DNA of 60,090 nt from Alicyclobacillus mali NBRC 102425 (GTDB lineage: Bacteria; Bacillota; Bacilli; Alicyclobacillales; Alicyclobacillaceae): positions 1 to 60,090 of the forward strand of contig NZ_BCSG01000027.1 in NCBI RefSeq assembly GCF_001570745.1, written 5' to 3'. Shown here one piece after another: positions 41,841 through 50,638 of this stretch (its first letter is position 1; each line of letters opens with the position of its first letter). The position numbers and the translations under genes are program-made. The notes beneath the pieces are model-generated. The model was given only the letters and a program-made list of their open reading frames with translations, was not told the DNA's origin and did no database searches.

Positions 41841-42794
41841 TCACCACTTGGCGACGGCGTACATGAGCACAATGTTCACGGCGAGAATGATGAGCGCCGT
41901 AGGCCATTGCGCCCGGATGACCGCATACTGACTTCGCAGCCCAAGCAGCGCGGCGGGAACGATGTTGAAGTTGGCCGCCATGGGCGTGAGCAATGTGCCG
42001 CAGTAGCCGGCGAACATGCCAATGGCCGCGACGCGATCCGCATCGACGCCGAAGTGCCCGATGATAAGCGGGATGGCAATGCCGGCCGTCATCACGGGGA
42101 ACGCGGCGAAGGCGTTGCCCATGATCATGGTGAACACGGCCATGCCCACGCAGTACGCGAAAACCGCCCAGAAGAGCGAGTGATGTGGAATCACGTGGTT
42201 GGCCAGGCGCGCCACGACGGTGCCCACACCGGCCGAGGCGAACAAGGTGCCGAGGACCGCGAGCATCTGTGGAAGCACGGCCGCCCAGCCGATGGCCTCA
42301 ATCAGGCGCCTGGCTTCGCGAACCGAGACAACAGGCGTGCTCCGGGTGATGGCCCACGCGACGATGAGCGCGATGGCGGCGGCGATACCCAGCGCCACGA
42401 GCGTGACGTTCGCCGGATCCAGGAGTGGCAGAGCGCCGACGTGAATCCGGCTCAGCCCTTCCACGCCAGCTACAGTCAGCACCGGGATGAGCACAGCCGG
42501 GATGAACAGCCGGTTTCCGAGCCGGGCCCGGCTCGCCTCGCGATCCGCCGCTTCCGCCTCCCCATAGCTACCGGTGCGCACCCCGCCAAAGCCTGCCAGA
42601 ACGACGATGGCGATCACGACGAGGCCAAGGACGAACGATGGCAGCACGTCCGCCAGGATGAAGGCGAGCCCATACAGCGCATAGAAGAGCCCTGTGGTGA
42701 TGCGCCGTGGGTTCGCGCGATCGCGAAACGTATACAGGCTCGAGAGAACGAGAATGAGGCCGACGAGATCGTAGACGTATTGGACGCGAATCAC
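41841..42794 (-). CDS. DUF979 membrane transporter subunit
   Basis: A 317-residue protein with about nine membrane segments (for example LVGLILVLSSLYTF and FTMIMGNAFAAFPVMTAGI). It matches DUF979, which always pairs with DUF969; the pair is named in recent annotation as a 5-oxoproline (pyroglutamate) transporter. GTG 42794 overlaps the DUF969 stop (GTGA) behind GGAGAGGGGG. The function is from family knowledge, with no metabolic gene nearby to support it. Confidence 0.78.
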   Translation of the reverse strand: MIRVQYVYDLVGLILVLSSLYTFRDRANPRRITTGLFYALYGLAFILADVLPSFVLGLVVIAIVVLAGFGGVRTGSYGEAEAADREASRARLGNRLFIPAVLIPVLTVAGVEGLSRIHVGALPLLDPANVTLVALGIAAAIALIVAWAITRSTPVVSVREARRLIEAIGWAAVLPQMLAVLGTLFASAGVGTVVARLANHVIPHHSLFWAVFAYCVGMAVFTMIMGNAFAAFPVMTAGIAIPLIIGHFGVDADRVAAIGMFAGYCGTLLTPMAANFNIVPAALLGLRSQYAVIRAQWPTALIILAVNIVLMYAVAKW

Positions 42795-43501
42795 GCGTTG
42801 ACCCCCTCTCCTTGGGCCGAGGAAGACGCGGTCGGCCCCGAGGACAGCCAGCGCCGGAGACGCCGATCCAGGAGGTACAGCCGCACACTGTGGACGACGA
42901 AGACGGCTATGGCCGTCGGCAGCGCCCACAGGCCCATGAGGATCGGAGTGGAGTGAATGTGGAACTGATCAAACACGCCCTTCATGAGGAGAACCGCCCC
43001 GACCGCGACGAACACGTCCTCACCGAAAAAGAGTCCGACGTTGTCGACTGCGGCGGCGTGGGCGCGGATGTGATCCCGGACGTGATGAGGCAGGTTGCCA
43101 TAGGCGGCCTCGGCGGCACCTTCGGCCATGGGCGCAACAACCGGGCGAACCATCTGCGCGGGCCCGCCGATGGACGTGAGCCCGAGGGCAGCCGCCAGTT
43201 CGCGAATGAAGAGGTATGCGTTCAAGATGCGGCCCGTCGTGGCGGCGCGCACCTTCGACACGAGCCGCTGGGCCTGTTCCCGCAGCCCGTGGCGCTCAAG
43301 CAAGCCAATGACGGGCAGCGTGGCGACAAAGACGGCCATGTAACGATCCTTCGCGAACGCTGCGCCGAATTGAGACAAAATGTCATACGGCGATTCGTGC
43401 GCCAAGAGGCCGGTGACCATGCCGGCCACCGTCACGACGAGCAGCGGGTTCACGCGTAGCGCAAAGCCCACGATCACGACAAGAACACCGATGAGAACCA
43501 C
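42791..43501 (-). CDS. DUF969 membrane transporter subunit
   Basis: A 236-residue partner of the DUF979 protein, with membrane segments such as VVLIGVLVVIVGFALRV and the conserved LGLTSIGGPAQMVRPVVAPMA. GTG 43501 is chosen because AGGAGG lies seven bases before it; the frame extends upstream through the ribosome site to ATG 43519. It is the first gene of the two-gene operon. Confidence 0.78.
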   Translation of the reverse strand: MVLIGVLVVIVGFALRVNPLLVVTVAGMVTGLLAHESPYDILSQFGAAFAKDRYMAVFVATLPVIGLLERHGLREQAQRLVSKVRAATTGRILNAYLFIRELAAALGLTSIGGPAQMVRPVVAPMAEGAAEAAYGNLPHHVRDHIRAHAAAVDNVGLFFGEDVFVAVGAVLLMKGVFDQFHIHSTPILMGLWALPTAIAVFVVHSVRLYLLDRRLRRWLSSGPTASSSAQGEGVNA

Positions 43502-44131
43502 GGAGATACCTCCTGCCATATGTAGATGAATGCTGGGTAGAATGTCCACCTTGGGCGAGGAATCATGGATCTCCCCATACGACGCACATGCCCGACACCG
43601 AATCATGAAAAGCGATGTGCACTGAGTGCCTCTTGGCAAGAGGAACGCTCATGCAAAAAGAACATGGAGCGAAGACAAAACTACGTGTGGCGAAACATCA
43701 CCCTTTCGCGCAGAATCTCCTCGCGCAATGCGCCAGCGATGTTGAGTACCGGCGCGTGAACCGCGGAACGCGCTGCGAGGAAATCTGCATGGACGAAATT
43801 CGGGTGCAACGAGCGACGCATGAGAGCGGTTCGTCTGTGCATCCGAGGTAGCATGGTGCACTCGGGCAGCTCCACTGCTCGGCCACGATGCGGTGAGGGC
43901 CCCTCGGGAGACGGCACGCACATCCGCGGTGCTCAAGCGATGGAAGTAGCATTTCGACCTGAATTCAACGAATCCTGCATCGATTCCGCACAAACAAGGA
44001 TTGAGTGATTAGAGTGTTCACACGGTACGCAACGAAGCGGTGCGCGAACCTGGATCGATGGCGAAAGCCCGGGAGGTTCGCGCAAGACGAAAATTCCGCG
44101 TCAGGACTGGATTTTTTGACGTTGAGAGGGT
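43502..44131. other. Gene-poor gap between DUF969 and the CRISPR leader
   Basis: About 630 bases. Only short open frames of uncertain status occur on either strand. One minus-strand frame ending at 43681 gives a protein-like stretch (VLNIAGALREEILRERVMF) but has no start with a ribosome site, so it may be a remnant. No insertion-sequence ends or RNA genes were recognised. Confidence 0.4.
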
Positions 44132-44231
44132 ATGATGAAGGTGGTTGGATGCCGTGTAAACGCCACGCGCCGCGCAGGTTCGCGTTTTTTGCCCGGGAAA
44201 CCGCACCAGGAGCGGGCTCCGGGGGGATGGC
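44131..44231 (+). promoter_or_regulatory. Putative CRISPR leader
   Basis: TATGAT at 44131-44136, with a weak TGGATT 17 bases upstream, could start the precursor crRNA about 90 bases before the first repeat. The leader side is inferred from the degenerate repeat at the opposite end and the ATTGAAGC repeat terminus. Confidence 0.45.
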
Positions 44232-46478
44232 GTTGATCCGCCGAGATCGTCGGCGGCCCCATTGAAGCTACCGCGCCGTGCGGGTGTTCGCCAACACGCC
44301 CGGAGTTGATCCGCCGAGATCGTCGGCGGCCCCATTGAAGCTTTCCTTGTTGTATCGGATATGATCCGTGCTGCTGAGTTGATCCGCCGAGATCGTCGGC
44401 GGCCCCATTGAAGCTTCAGTTACCACCGTCAGCTGGCACCCCCTCCAACCCGTTGATCCGCCGAGATCGTCGGCGGCCCCATTGAAGCAACCAGACCATC
44501 GTGGCGGATGCGAAGGCGAACGGCGTTGATCCGCCGAGATCGTCGGCGGCCCCATTGAAGCGTAGCGGGCGACTCACGACGCAGCTGAGCAGTGCCCGTT
44601 GATCCGCCGAGATCGTCGGCGGCCCCATTGAAGCGCTCCCAAGCGGTTGACGATTTAAGTTACCCATATTAGTTGATCCGCCGAGATCGTCGGCGGCCCC
44701 ATTGAAGCCACAAGCGAATAATCTCGCCTTCTACACCAAGAGCGGCGTTGATCCGCCGAGATCGTCGGCGGCCCCATTGAAGCTACTACATCATCTACAT
44801 ATCGATTAAGGAATTCATGTTGATCCGCCGAGATCGTCGGCGGCCCCATTGAAGCCCGCGGCGCGCCAAGGCCCTGGCGTTCTTCTGGCCGAAAGGTTGA
44901 TCCGCCGAGATCGTCGGCGGCCCCATTGAAGCTAGGATATTGACTTATTCGTTTATGCTGTCCGTTCTGTTGATCCGCCGAGATCGTCGGCGGCCCCATT
45001 GAAGCGACGGTCACGACGCCCGACGGAGAGATAAAGACCTTGTTGATCCGCCGAGATCGTCGGCGGCCCCATTGAAGCTCAATAAGATACTTTGCGATCT
45101 CATTGACATGCCTCGAATGTTGATCCGCCGAGATCGTCGGCGGCCCCATTGAAGCAACTATTCCGATATGTATTCATCCATATGAATAAAAGTTGATCCG
45201 CCGAGATCGTCGGCGGCCCCATTGAAGCAAATACTAAAAGATGGGATGGAAGAAAGACGCCAAAAAGTTGATCCGCCGAGATCGTCGGCGGCCCCATTGA
45301 AGCAGCACGACGCGGCGCGTTTACAGGCGGCGTTGGCGAAGTTGATCCGCCGAGATCGTCGGCGGCCCCATTGAAGCTCATTTGGCGAGCGTAAAATAAC
45401 CGCATCCAGTTCCGTTGATCCGCCGAGATCGTCGGCGGCCCCATTGAAGCCACTGCCTCGTCAAGCGCCATCCCCGAGCGCGAAGACGTTGATCCGCCGA
45501 GATCGTCGGCGGCCCCATTGAAGCCGCATGAACTGGAGATTTTGCTGGCGCACCTGCGCTGTTGATCCGCCGAGATCGTCGGCGGCCCCATTGAAGCGCG
45601 CGCTTGCCATGAAACGCCCGGAGCTGCGCAAGCCCGTTGATCCGCCGAGATCGTCGGCGGCCCCATTGAAGCTGGACGCGCCAGGTGCTCCAGCCGAACC
45701 TCGATCCGCGTTGATCCGCCGAGATCGTCGGCGGCCCCATTGAAGCATTGCGCCGCCCTCCTCTCCTTGTGCGATTTCGGGTTGATCCGCCGAGATCGTC
45801 GGCGGCCCCATTGAAGCGACTCGCGTGACAAGTGTACATGGGGATAGGTACGGTTGATCCGCCGAGATCGTCGGCGGCCCCATTGAAGCTTGGAATACCC
45901 TGTCAGCGCTTTGACAGCGAGCCAGAAGTTGATCCGCCGAGATCGTCGGCGGCCCCATTGAAGCAGAGACCGATATTCAACGCGCTCAGATGGTAGCGAA
46001 GTTGATCCGCCGAGATCGTCGGCGGCCCCATTGAAGCGATCCAGATCGATCCAGGACCAGCATAGATAATGTCGTTGATCCGCCGAGATCGTCGGCGGCC
46101 CCATTGAAGCGGCTGTAAGGGCCCAGGCAGCGCCGTTCCTTGAAAGGTTGATCCGCCGAGATCGTCGGCGGCCCCATTGAAGCAAAGTCGTTTACGTCGT
46201 ACATATCCTATACCTCCCGTTGATCCGCCGAGATCGTCGGCGGCCCCATTGAAGCCACGGCCCAATCTGGAGCCTGTCGCAATACGGACTGCGTTGATCC
46301 GCCGAGATCGTCGGCGGCCCCATTGAAGCTTTAATAGTATCCTCGTAGTAAGTAGATACTACGAGGGTTGATCCGCCGAGATCGTCGGCGGCCCCATTGA
46401 AGCCTCGTAGGCACCAGACGATTGCTTCTCCGATGGTACTTGTTGATCCGCCGAGATCGTCGGCGGCCCCAGTTCAGC
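44232..46478 (+). CRISPR. CRISPR array, 31 repeats of 37 bp with 30 spacers
   Basis: The repeat begins GTTGATCCGCCGA and ends CCCCATTGAAGC. Its dyad CCGCCGA/TCGGCGG (repeat bases 7-13 and 19-25, loop GATCG) gives a 7-bp stem for Cas6 processing, and ATTGAAGC would be the 5' handle of each crRNA. Thirty copies look identical by eye. The last, at 46442, ends AGTTCAGC, so it is the distal degenerate repeat and the array reads left to right. Spacers are 34-41 bp, mostly 36-38. The adjacent cas genes are type I-G, and the array converges with them. Confidence 0.98.
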
Positions 46479-46563
46479 AGTCGGGACGACTCCCAGCGCC
46501 CGTCACCCATTTCCTTGATCGCCGAAGACTTTTGGCTGGTCCTGAAGGTGTTGTTGGGCACAC

Positions 46564-46612
46564 AAAGGCCACCTGCAGATGCGCCTGATGGCGGTGTCTG
46601 AAGGTGGCCTTT
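46564..46612. terminator. Hairpin between array end and csb3
   Basis: AAAGGCCACCT (46564-46574) pairs with AGGTGGCCTTT (46602-46612), with an inner CGCC/GGCG stem. It sits where array and cas transcripts meet and could end both. The remaining bases from 46479 to 46650 hold nothing else recognised. Confidence 0.65.
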
Positions 46613-46650
46613 GGGTTCGTCTCGACTTGAAGCCTAGCGGGTCCGTCCGC

Positions 46651-47649
46651 TCAACTGCCCATAGCACTCACCGGTTGGGCCCTCGTGAAGCTGAAGTATT
46701 TGTCCAACTGAATGCGCCGCGACACCATCACCTGCTCCACCCCGAGCGGGCGCAGGCCCCCGGTCCGTAAGTCGGGATGCGCGAGCATCCATCGAATGGA
46801 ACACAAAGTTGCTGGTTCTCTCCATATAGGCCATGCAAGAGAGAATCCTTGGCTATCATAATGCCCGCCAATGATTGCGAGCCGGTTTCCACCGTATGCC
46901 GGTGCTGCGGTGAGTACGGAGATGCCGACGGCTGCTAGCCGATTGGCCCCGAGCTGCGTCCCAAGCTTATACTTGGCGTCGGTCGGGTTGCCTGCCATGA
47001 GCGCGTATCGGGCGATCTCGTCCGGGTCCCACCGAAACGAGGAGAGCATGGCGTCTGCACGTGTCCACGGGTGGAACAACGTGGCCACGAGGTGTTCTAT
47101 GGCTTCCTCGCCCTGCCGCCCTGGTTCTTCTTGCTCTTCCGGCTGCCAACGAGGGACATCCCGTAGTCGAGGCAAAAAGTGCTGATGCCCTTGACCAAAC
47201 AACAGACAGATCGGCGTCGGCTGGATACGAGGATCGTCCGTCTTTTTCCCGCTTTTGGACTCCACCGTGCCATCGCTCATGAGCGCGGCGAGGAGATCCG
47301 CTCGGTACCGACTCGTCGACGCCGCGGCGCGTGCTGCTTCTCGGAGGACCTCTCGAGCTTCCGACTGGGTGTAGTTGAGATCAGCACGGTCACCGAACTC
47401 GTGGTGTTCTGCGAGCCGCCGAATCCCGGCGTCCGCTCGCCGCGCAAGGTCTTCCGGAGACAGGGATACGCGTGTCACCAGCACTGGCCGAGTCGGCGCC
47501 TCCGTCCAATACACGCGGGCATGGACGCGCAAAGCGGGCTCCATCTCCTCGTCCGTGGCGGTCAAGGCGCGAAGGAGGCCAAGCAGCGCGAAAAACGCAA
47601 GAGGATTGTCAGGCTCAAGGCCATCAAGTCGGTATTCGCTCAAGGGCAT
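46651..47649 (-). CDS. csb3: Csb3-like (GSU0052/Cas8-type) Cascade subunit
   Basis: A 332-residue protein at the end of the cas operon. It starts YRLDGLEPDNPLAFFALLGL, the kind of opening seen in large-subunit-like proteins of type I-G/I-U systems (GSU0052/Csb3 or Csx17). By position and size it is most likely the Cas8 equivalent that recognises the PAM and stabilises crRNA binding, but sequence similarity is weak by eye. ATG 47649 follows GGGGGGG and overlaps cas3 by 26 bp. If it is Csb3, a separate csx17 is missing. Confidence 0.65.
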   Translation of the reverse strand: MPLSEYRLDGLEPDNPLAFFALLGLLRALTATDEEMEPALRVHARVYWTEAPTRPVLVTRVSLSPEDLARRADAGIRRLAEHHEFGDRADLNYTQSEAREVLREAARAAASTSRYRADLLAALMSDGTVESKSGKKTDDPRIQPTPICLLFGQGHQHFLPRLRDVPRWQPEEQEEPGRQGEEAIEHLVATLFHPWTRADAMLSSFRWDPDEIARYALMAGNPTDAKYKLGTQLGANRLAAVGISVLTAAPAYGGNRLAIIGGHYDSQGFSLAWPIWREPATLCSIRWMLAHPDLRTGGLRPLGVEQVMVSRRIQLDKYFSFTRAQPVSAMGS

Positions 47650-50638
47650 GCTCGGTCCCCCCCACTCTCCGCTCGTCTTCGGACACACGGTGATCTGCGA
47701 GCCTCAGCACGCTTTCGAGATACGCGATTGTCCAGGCGCCGTACCGCGCTTTCAGACGCTCGTACAAGCCGGCCCAGTCCTCGCCTTCCCAGTCAAACGA
47801 AAGCTCCTGCGGCCCCGTTGCTGGCGAGATGGCGACGGATGCACCCAGTAAAGACTGCGTCGCCTCCGTCGCCCGACGGAGTTCGGGATCCGCATGTGGG
47901 AAAAACGGGCGACCGTACCCGTGATGCGTGCCGATGAGCCACAACACCAGTGCCGGGTCCTTCGCCTCCCGAAACCGCGGGTGTCGAAGCGCTATGGCGA
48001 CGGACAGCGCTTCGTGACGCCACCTGTAGGGCAACCCCGCCTGCCATCTCGCCTGCTGCGGAAGCCGCCTTCCCGACTTGGCGAGCAGGGGGCCTTCGAG
48101 ATGAGGCCCGAGCGGGTCTCCGTAGGCCAGAAATGCCTGAAATCGAGGGTCTGCCTTGCCGAGATCGTGCAACAGACCTGCGAGGGAGAGGTCCTGCGTG
48201 ATCTCCGCGGGCAATCCGGCGAGTCGGCCGAACCGAGCGGCCGCCTCCGAGACGCGCAGACAGTGCTCGTCCAGAAGCACGGGCAGGCTGGCGAGCGATC
48301 CGAACGCATCGTCTTCCGTGGAGGGCGCGGCAGCGCGACTCTGCCCGGATACGCGCAGCCCGCGAGGAGCCTGAAACACGATCCCCCTCGGCCGGCCGAG
48401 CTCATCGCGGCCATAGACGTCGTAGAGCACCTCGACCTCGCCGCGTGCCTCATCCAACTTCCCCAGCGCGTCACGCAGTGTTTCGTCGAGCGCGAGTTCG
48501 AGTAGCGCGTCTCGCGCGTCTCGCCACGGGAATACCTCGTACTCGGTGAGGAGGGCGGCGAGTTTGCCCTCTTCTTCCGCCTGGATGAGCCCGGGCGCGA
48601 CGCGCACCGCGAAGTACCCGGCTTGAAAGGGCAAATTGGCTTCGAGGCCGAGATCGCGCGCGGCCTCATTCCAATCCGGGTTCCAGCCATATGGGTCGAG
48701 CCCTCCGTACTGCGCCGGGACAATCACGGTGTCGCCGGGCCGAATCTGGCGGGCATTCACCCAATGGGACGTGTCGGGATCGCCGGTCCATCGGAAGGCG
48801 CGGCGTTCGAGCCGGCGGATGCCCGCTTCCTCGTCCGAACGCCGCGAGGGGATGTCCGCGAGCTCTATCTCCTTCGCGGAATCTCGCGAGAGCCAGCGCC
48901 GAACGGCCCAGACGGGCAGTTCCACAGCCTCGGCCGATCTCGGCAGCACGAGTTGCAGCAGGCTGTACGTCGCATCGTCGCCGGCACTGGGATCGACGTC
49001 GGCGCGCCAGACAACGCTGACCGCATCCGGCTGGCGACGAGGGCCGTGGAGGTACAGCGAGACATCCGGATCCGCGGCCGGCACCGGGCTCGTGGCCGTG
49101 AGCAGGTCCACGTGCGCGGGCATGAGGATGGGCGCGTCCTCGGTCTGCGACATGGCCTCGGCGGGCACGGGATCCTCTTGAGCAAGGCGATGAAACGCGG
49201 CGAGGCCGAAGTCGATTACCGGCGGCTCTTTTCGGCCTCCCGGCTGGGCGTGCCGCTTCAGATAAGCCCAAGCCTCGGCCAGGGCTCGGCCGTACACCGG
49301 ATCGTCCGTTCGGGCCGACAGGTCCACAGGCGCAGCCACCACGGCCCCGAAGCACGGCGTGGGGCGCCCGGCTCGGTTGAGACGCCCAAATCGTTGGCGC
49401 AAGGCGTCGATGGGCGCGAGATCGCTCACCACAGCGTCGAGGTCGATGTCGATCCCGACCTCCACGCACTGCGTGGCGACGAGGGCCACGGGCGCAGCGA
49501 GCCGCCGCACCTCGGGCCGTGGCTGCGTTCGCAGGGGCTCGAGCGCATGCGTGAGCCATGCGTCTCGGTCCAAGGGACGAGCCGGGCCGATGATGAGCAT
49601 CGTCTGCCATTGGTCGACGTCGAGCACCGCCCGAAGCGCCTCGAACACCGCGCGGGCGCGGCCCACGCGGTTCACCACGACGGCGACGGCCGGGTTCGCC
49701 ACGCCTTGGCTCCGTAACATCTGCGCCACATGCAGGAATTCCTGTACGAGCACCTGCACGCGGTGCTCCTCGTCCACCGCGTCCGATCCACTGGCAACGG
49801 CGTCGTTCGAGGCGCTCGCATCCCGTGCTTTTTTGAATTCCACCAGCCGAACGGGCTTCCCGACCGACCAGCGCGCGCCGAGGATGGGGTGATGCGTATC
49901 TTCATCCGCGAGGTCGAACGCGCCTCCATCCTCTTCTTGGGGCGTCGCGGTCATGACCGTGTAGCCCCACGGCATCTCGATATCGACAGGTTTCCATGAA
50001 TCCCCTTGATACGCCTCAATCCAGGAGAGCGTCTGGCGAAGTGGCTCCGCCAAGTGCGCTTCGTCAAGGAACAGTTGGCAGTCCACACCCAACAGTCCAG
50101 CGTGCACCGGCTTCATCGCGTCTGACACGCCGTATCCGCGAAACAAGAGCCGTGACCCAATCTGATCCACGGTGGAACACACGACCGTGGGTTGCACAGG
50201 AGTTCGAGCCCAATCGTCCTCGCGCGGCAGGCCACCTCTCAGCCGTTGGACCACGAGCGGCTCTCCTCCGCCGCTCACGTCACGCAGCCTCGCCGCCACG
50301 CGCGCTGTCACGGTCCCCCCCTGCGCTTGCGCGAGTTTTTCGGCGAGTCGCTTGGCGTGTTCGTATGCGTCATCGACGACGAGCCTCCGGTCCACGATGA
50401 ACCCCATGCGCACGGGCGCGCGCCGCCTCGCTCCCGCGCCCGCCTCCAAGGCGAGGAAAAATACCGCAATGTCGATGACGCTCGTCTTTCCCGACGCCGT
50501 GGGCAACTTGAGCAACTTCGGCCACGAGCCGGTCTCTGCAAGGTGATCCAACAGGCGAACCTGCCATGGAAACGGTTCATAGCCGTGGACCTCGCGCAGG
50601 AACTGCACAAAGTCTCCGCGAGAAAGGGATGCGTTCAC
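47624..50638 (-). CDS. cas3: Cas3 helicase-nuclease with C-terminal HD domain
   Basis: The effector that unwinds and degrades target DNA after Cascade recruitment. Of 1004 residues, the N-terminal part is an SF2 helicase with PTASGKT (46-52), DEAH (192-195) and a second helicase half. The HD nuclease follows at the C-terminus: H824-D825 in LLHDLGKADPRF, H875 in RHEA, H905-H906 in THHG and D982. HD after helicase is the order known for type I-G/I-U and the reverse of most Cas3 proteins. GTG 50638 overlaps the csb2 stop (GTGA). Confidence 0.94.
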   Translation of the reverse strand: MNASLSRGDFVQFLREVHGYEPFPWQVRLLDHLAETGSWPKLLKLPTASGKTSVIDIAVFFLALEAGAGARRRAPVRMGFIVDRRLVVDDAYEHAKRLAEKLAQAQGGTVTARVAARLRDVSGGGEPLVVQRLRGGLPREDDWARTPVQPTVVCSTVDQIGSRLLFRGYGVSDAMKPVHAGLLGVDCQLFLDEAHLAEPLRQTLSWIEAYQGDSWKPVDIEMPWGYTVMTATPQEEDGGAFDLADEDTHHPILGARWSVGKPVRLVEFKKARDASASNDAVASGSDAVDEEHRVQVLVQEFLHVAQMLRSQGVANPAVAVVVNRVGRARAVFEALRAVLDVDQWQTMLIIGPARPLDRDAWLTHALEPLRTQPRPEVRRLAAPVALVATQCVEVGIDIDLDAVVSDLAPIDALRQRFGRLNRAGRPTPCFGAVVAAPVDLSARTDDPVYGRALAEAWAYLKRHAQPGGRKEPPVIDFGLAAFHRLAQEDPVPAEAMSQTEDAPILMPAHVDLLTATSPVPAADPDVSLYLHGPRRQPDAVSVVWRADVDPSAGDDATYSLLQLVLPRSAEAVELPVWAVRRWLSRDSAKEIELADIPSRRSDEEAGIRRLERRAFRWTGDPDTSHWVNARQIRPGDTVIVPAQYGGLDPYGWNPDWNEAARDLGLEANLPFQAGYFAVRVAPGLIQAEEEGKLAALLTEYEVFPWRDARDALLELALDETLRDALGKLDEARGEVEVLYDVYGRDELGRPRGIVFQAPRGLRVSGQSRAAAPSTEDDAFGSLASLPVLLDEHCLRVSEAAARFGRLAGLPAEITQDLSLAGLLHDLGKADPRFQAFLAYGDPLGPHLEGPLLAKSGRRLPQQARWQAGLPYRWRHEALSVAIALRHPRFREAKDPALVLWLIGTHHGYGRPFFPHADPELRRATEATQSLLGASVAISPATGPQELSFDWEGEDWAGLYERLKARYGAWTIAYLESVLRLADHRVSEDERRVGGTEHALERIPT

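Noticed and set aside
44018-46265. Several minus-strand frames of 70-360 codons with a repeated MGPPTISADQ or FNGAADDLGGS motif
   Set aside because: They are translations of the CRISPR repeat through variable spacers; the periodicity equals repeat plus spacer and no ribosome sites are present.
44232-46478. Self-targeting spacers
   Set aside because: Reading the spacers against the genes of this window by eye gave no match; a genome-wide search was not possible.
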